Shown here one piece after another: positions 62,417 through 64,000 of a stretch of 64,000 nt of DNA. The DNA is taken from NCBI GenBank assembly GCA_033030425.1, contig JAUFSD010000012.1:124001-188000 (forward strand), in the 5' to 3' direction. The notes under the pieces are model-generated. The model was not told the origin of the DNA. It saw nothing but the letters and a program-made list of their open reading frames with translations, and did not search any database. Source of the DNA: Verpa conica (taxonomy: Eukaryota; Ascomycota; Pezizomycetes; Pezizales; Morchellaceae). The translations under genes were made by a program, and so were the position numbers. The number at the start of each line of letters is the position of its first letter. Position 1 is the first letter of the stretch.

Positions 62417-63580
62417 CTACTTTTCCAAGCAACACTTCGACATGCTCTCTGTGACCGGATGGCAATGCTTAAATCCCTCGACAATCTCCAAATCCTCTTC
62501 CTCTTCCCCCTTATCTTCTTCCTTATCTTCCTCTTCATCCTCATCCTCATCAACCACGATATCATCCCGCTCACTATCATACTCGTAAACGCTCCCCCCA
62601 TCATAACTATCCGAATAGTAAACCCTATCCGCGTGCGGACGCACAGTATGGATCGGCTCAGGAACGTGCGTCATCACAGTGCGACTATACAAAACTGCAA
62701 ACTCCGTGTTTGTAGATTCTGCAAGTTGGTACGAGATCATAGGGCCCCGCATTCGTCTAGGACGGGGGAACTGCCTGACATGGCTGCTATGGCGTTGTCC
62801 ACTTGCCAAAGGTGTTGCGGTCTTTGGTTCCTTGACATTGACTTTTGATATAACTGGGACAAGGTCTAGCTCGACGCATTCGATACTCCAGTCGGACTCT
62901 TGCTCGAGAGGAGTCGGGGTTTCATGGAGAGGATATCTTGGATGCGGAGCTCTGTTGTAGAAAGGTGGTGGGGGCGGCGGCGGTGCGGGATGATTATAGG
63001 CCGGAGAATAAGGAGCTTGGTTAAAGAGAGGAGACACACTATCCCTTGCGCGGTGAGGATTGCAAGGCTGGACAGGGTAGCTTCCAGGAGGTCTAAATGG
63101 CGGGAACGGAGGTCGAATACCATTGGGTGGGAAACCATAACGTGGCTGACGGTCCTGGTCTTCGGTATTCCCAAAGTTGTCTGTACTATCATTCTTCTCA
63201 CCTTCTCTCTCCTCCTTCGCTTTCTCTTCCATGGTCTGTTGCCATTTCTTGATCTCCTCAAGCCTCTTTTCCTCCTCCTTCTGAGCTTCCTGCTTCTGAC
63301 GTAGCTCCCTTGCTTTCTGTGCCTTCTTCTCCTCGTCCCTTGCGCTCTTCAAGATTGCGTTCTGAGCTTTAAGGTGAGAGCTGAGGAATGCGAGCTGTGA
63401 AGAACTACAACGGCGAAGGCTCTTAATGCCACTCTTGTTCCCCCTGTCGCGGATAAACGGGGTAGCAGCACTCTCGGTGAGAGGGAAAGTATGTACTTGA
63501 GGACTCGTCCATGAGGTGTTCTCCACATCTTTGAAGACGTGCATCTCATAGACGGTGATGGCGCGCATATTTCTGTGCAT
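62417..63580 (-). CDS. Unrecognised coiled-coil / proline-rich protein with acidic tail
   Basis: Single-exon frame; the first ATG is at 63580-63578 (the frame is open a little further upstream only from a TTG), giving 387 aa. After a short start (MHRNMRAITVYEMHVFKD) comes a charged helical region with RDEEKKAQKARELRQKQEAQ and EEEKRLEEIKKWQQTMEE, likely a coiled coil at about 80-130. A Pro-rich stretch follows (PPFPPFRPPGSYP, PPPPPPPFYNRAPHPRYP). A more ordered-looking part (WSIECVELDLVPVISKVNV; PRRMRGPMISYQLAESTNTEFAVLYSRTV) precedes an acidic D/E run at about 340-365 and VEGFKHCHPVTESM. I do not recognise a family; low complexity makes the reading moderate, but the codon pattern and length favour a real gene. 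Confidence 0.6.
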   Translation of the reverse strand: MHRNMRAITVYEMHVFKDVENTSWTSPQVHTFPLTESAATPFIRDRGNKSGIKSLRRCSSSQLAFLSSHLKAQNAILKSARDEEKKAQKARELRQKQEAQKEEEKRLEEIKKWQQTMEEKAKEEREGEKNDSTDNFGNTEDQDRQPRYGFPPNGIRPPFPPFRPPGSYPVQPCNPHRARDSVSPLFNQAPYSPAYNHPAPPPPPPPFYNRAPHPRYPLHETPTPLEQESDWSIECVELDLVPVISKVNVKEPKTATPLASGQRHSSHVRQFPRPRRMRGPMISYQLAESTNTEFAVLYSRTVMTHVPEPIHTVRPHADRVYYSDSYDGGSVYEYDSERDDIVVDEDEDEEEDKEEDKGEEEEDLEIVEGFKHCHPVTESMSKCCLEK

Positions 63581-64000
63581 TTTGAAGATATGAAGAGGAT
63601 AGCAAGTCAATGCGTCTTTATTGAAGAAGGTTCTGGGGGCTGGTCTCTGAGTTTGTTGGTTTGATGAGAGAGAGAGAGATATCCTTCTCAAAGGCAGAGG
63701 ATGTTGATCTTATACAACATCCTAAAGCTCTCGGTAGGTAGACTTTCCAAAAGCCCTTCTCTCCATTACCCCGGATTTTCTTCCAATGAGAAGCACAAAT
63801 CCTATAGACTCAGGCGGAGCTACCCCTCGGCATAGGATTATGAGTCTGTTCTGACTCTTATCGTAGAGTGCTTGGTTTGCTGGTTGGTTGCACAGGCGAC
63901 TTTAAGTAATGATCTGCGGTTGAGTCAAGGCTGAGCGTCTGCCTACTCGGGCACTCAGAGACCGATCAGGCTACCGACTGAGTTCACGACTGAGTTCTCA
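63581..64000. other. 5' flank of the coiled-coil gene
   Basis: About 420 bases to the window end; presumably 5' UTR and promoter of the gene at 62417-63580. A short AG repeat lies at 63666-63679 and some ACTGAGTT repeats near 63975-63996. No other feature seen. Confidence 0.4.

Overview
The window looks like nuclear DNA of a filamentous ascomycete (Pezizomycotina). Genes are cut by many short introns (about 50-100 nt, mostly GT-AG, with CTAAC/CTGAC-like branch sites), and the gene set is typically fungal: NCS1 permease, Zn2Cys6 regulator, AA11 monooxygenase, class I myosin with a C-terminal acidic tail, PFA4-type palmitoyltransferase. Gene density is low: twelve or thirteen genes in 64 kb, with two deserts of about 10-12 kb rich in homopolymers and microsatellites. 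I cannot name the species. All exon structures below were read by hand from splice signals, phase and family resemblance, not from transcripts.

Left part (1-12.7 kb): an apparent nitrogen-scavenging locus. A minus-strand gene fuses an isochorismatase-type cysteine hydrolase (biuret hydrolase-like) to an allophanate-hydrolase-type amidase. It is divergent from an NCS1 nucleobase/allantoin/uracil-type permease, and the promoter between them has a tight cluster of GATA motifs. Further right lies a Zn2Cys6 regulator resembling TamA/DAL81, a known co-activator of nitrogen-catabolic genes. Together they suggest import and stepwise hydrolysis of a urea-like or nucleobase-derived nitrogen source under GATA/TamA control. 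The regulator's second intron carries a candidate TA-flanked MITE.

Middle (12.7-32.6 kb): repeat-bearing intergenic DNA with two inverted-repeat elements, an unknown membrane protein, an F-box-like protein, a diverged 5S rRNA-like sequence that keeps its helices, a five-exon MGMT-type DNA repair gene divergent from a D-2-hydroxyacid dehydrogenase, an AA11 LPMO, an unrecognised 347-aa protein, a DHHC palmitoyltransferase and a DHA2-type MFS transporter.

Right (32.6-64 kb): a gene desert, a DapA-family aldolase/lyase, a second desert, a full-length class I myosin (about 1244 aa), a MITE lodged between direct repeats, and a low-complexity coiled-coil/proline-rich protein. Several true genes are not visible as single long ORFs (the MGMT gene, the permease, the fusion joints and the myosin ends) and were rebuilt from splice sites.
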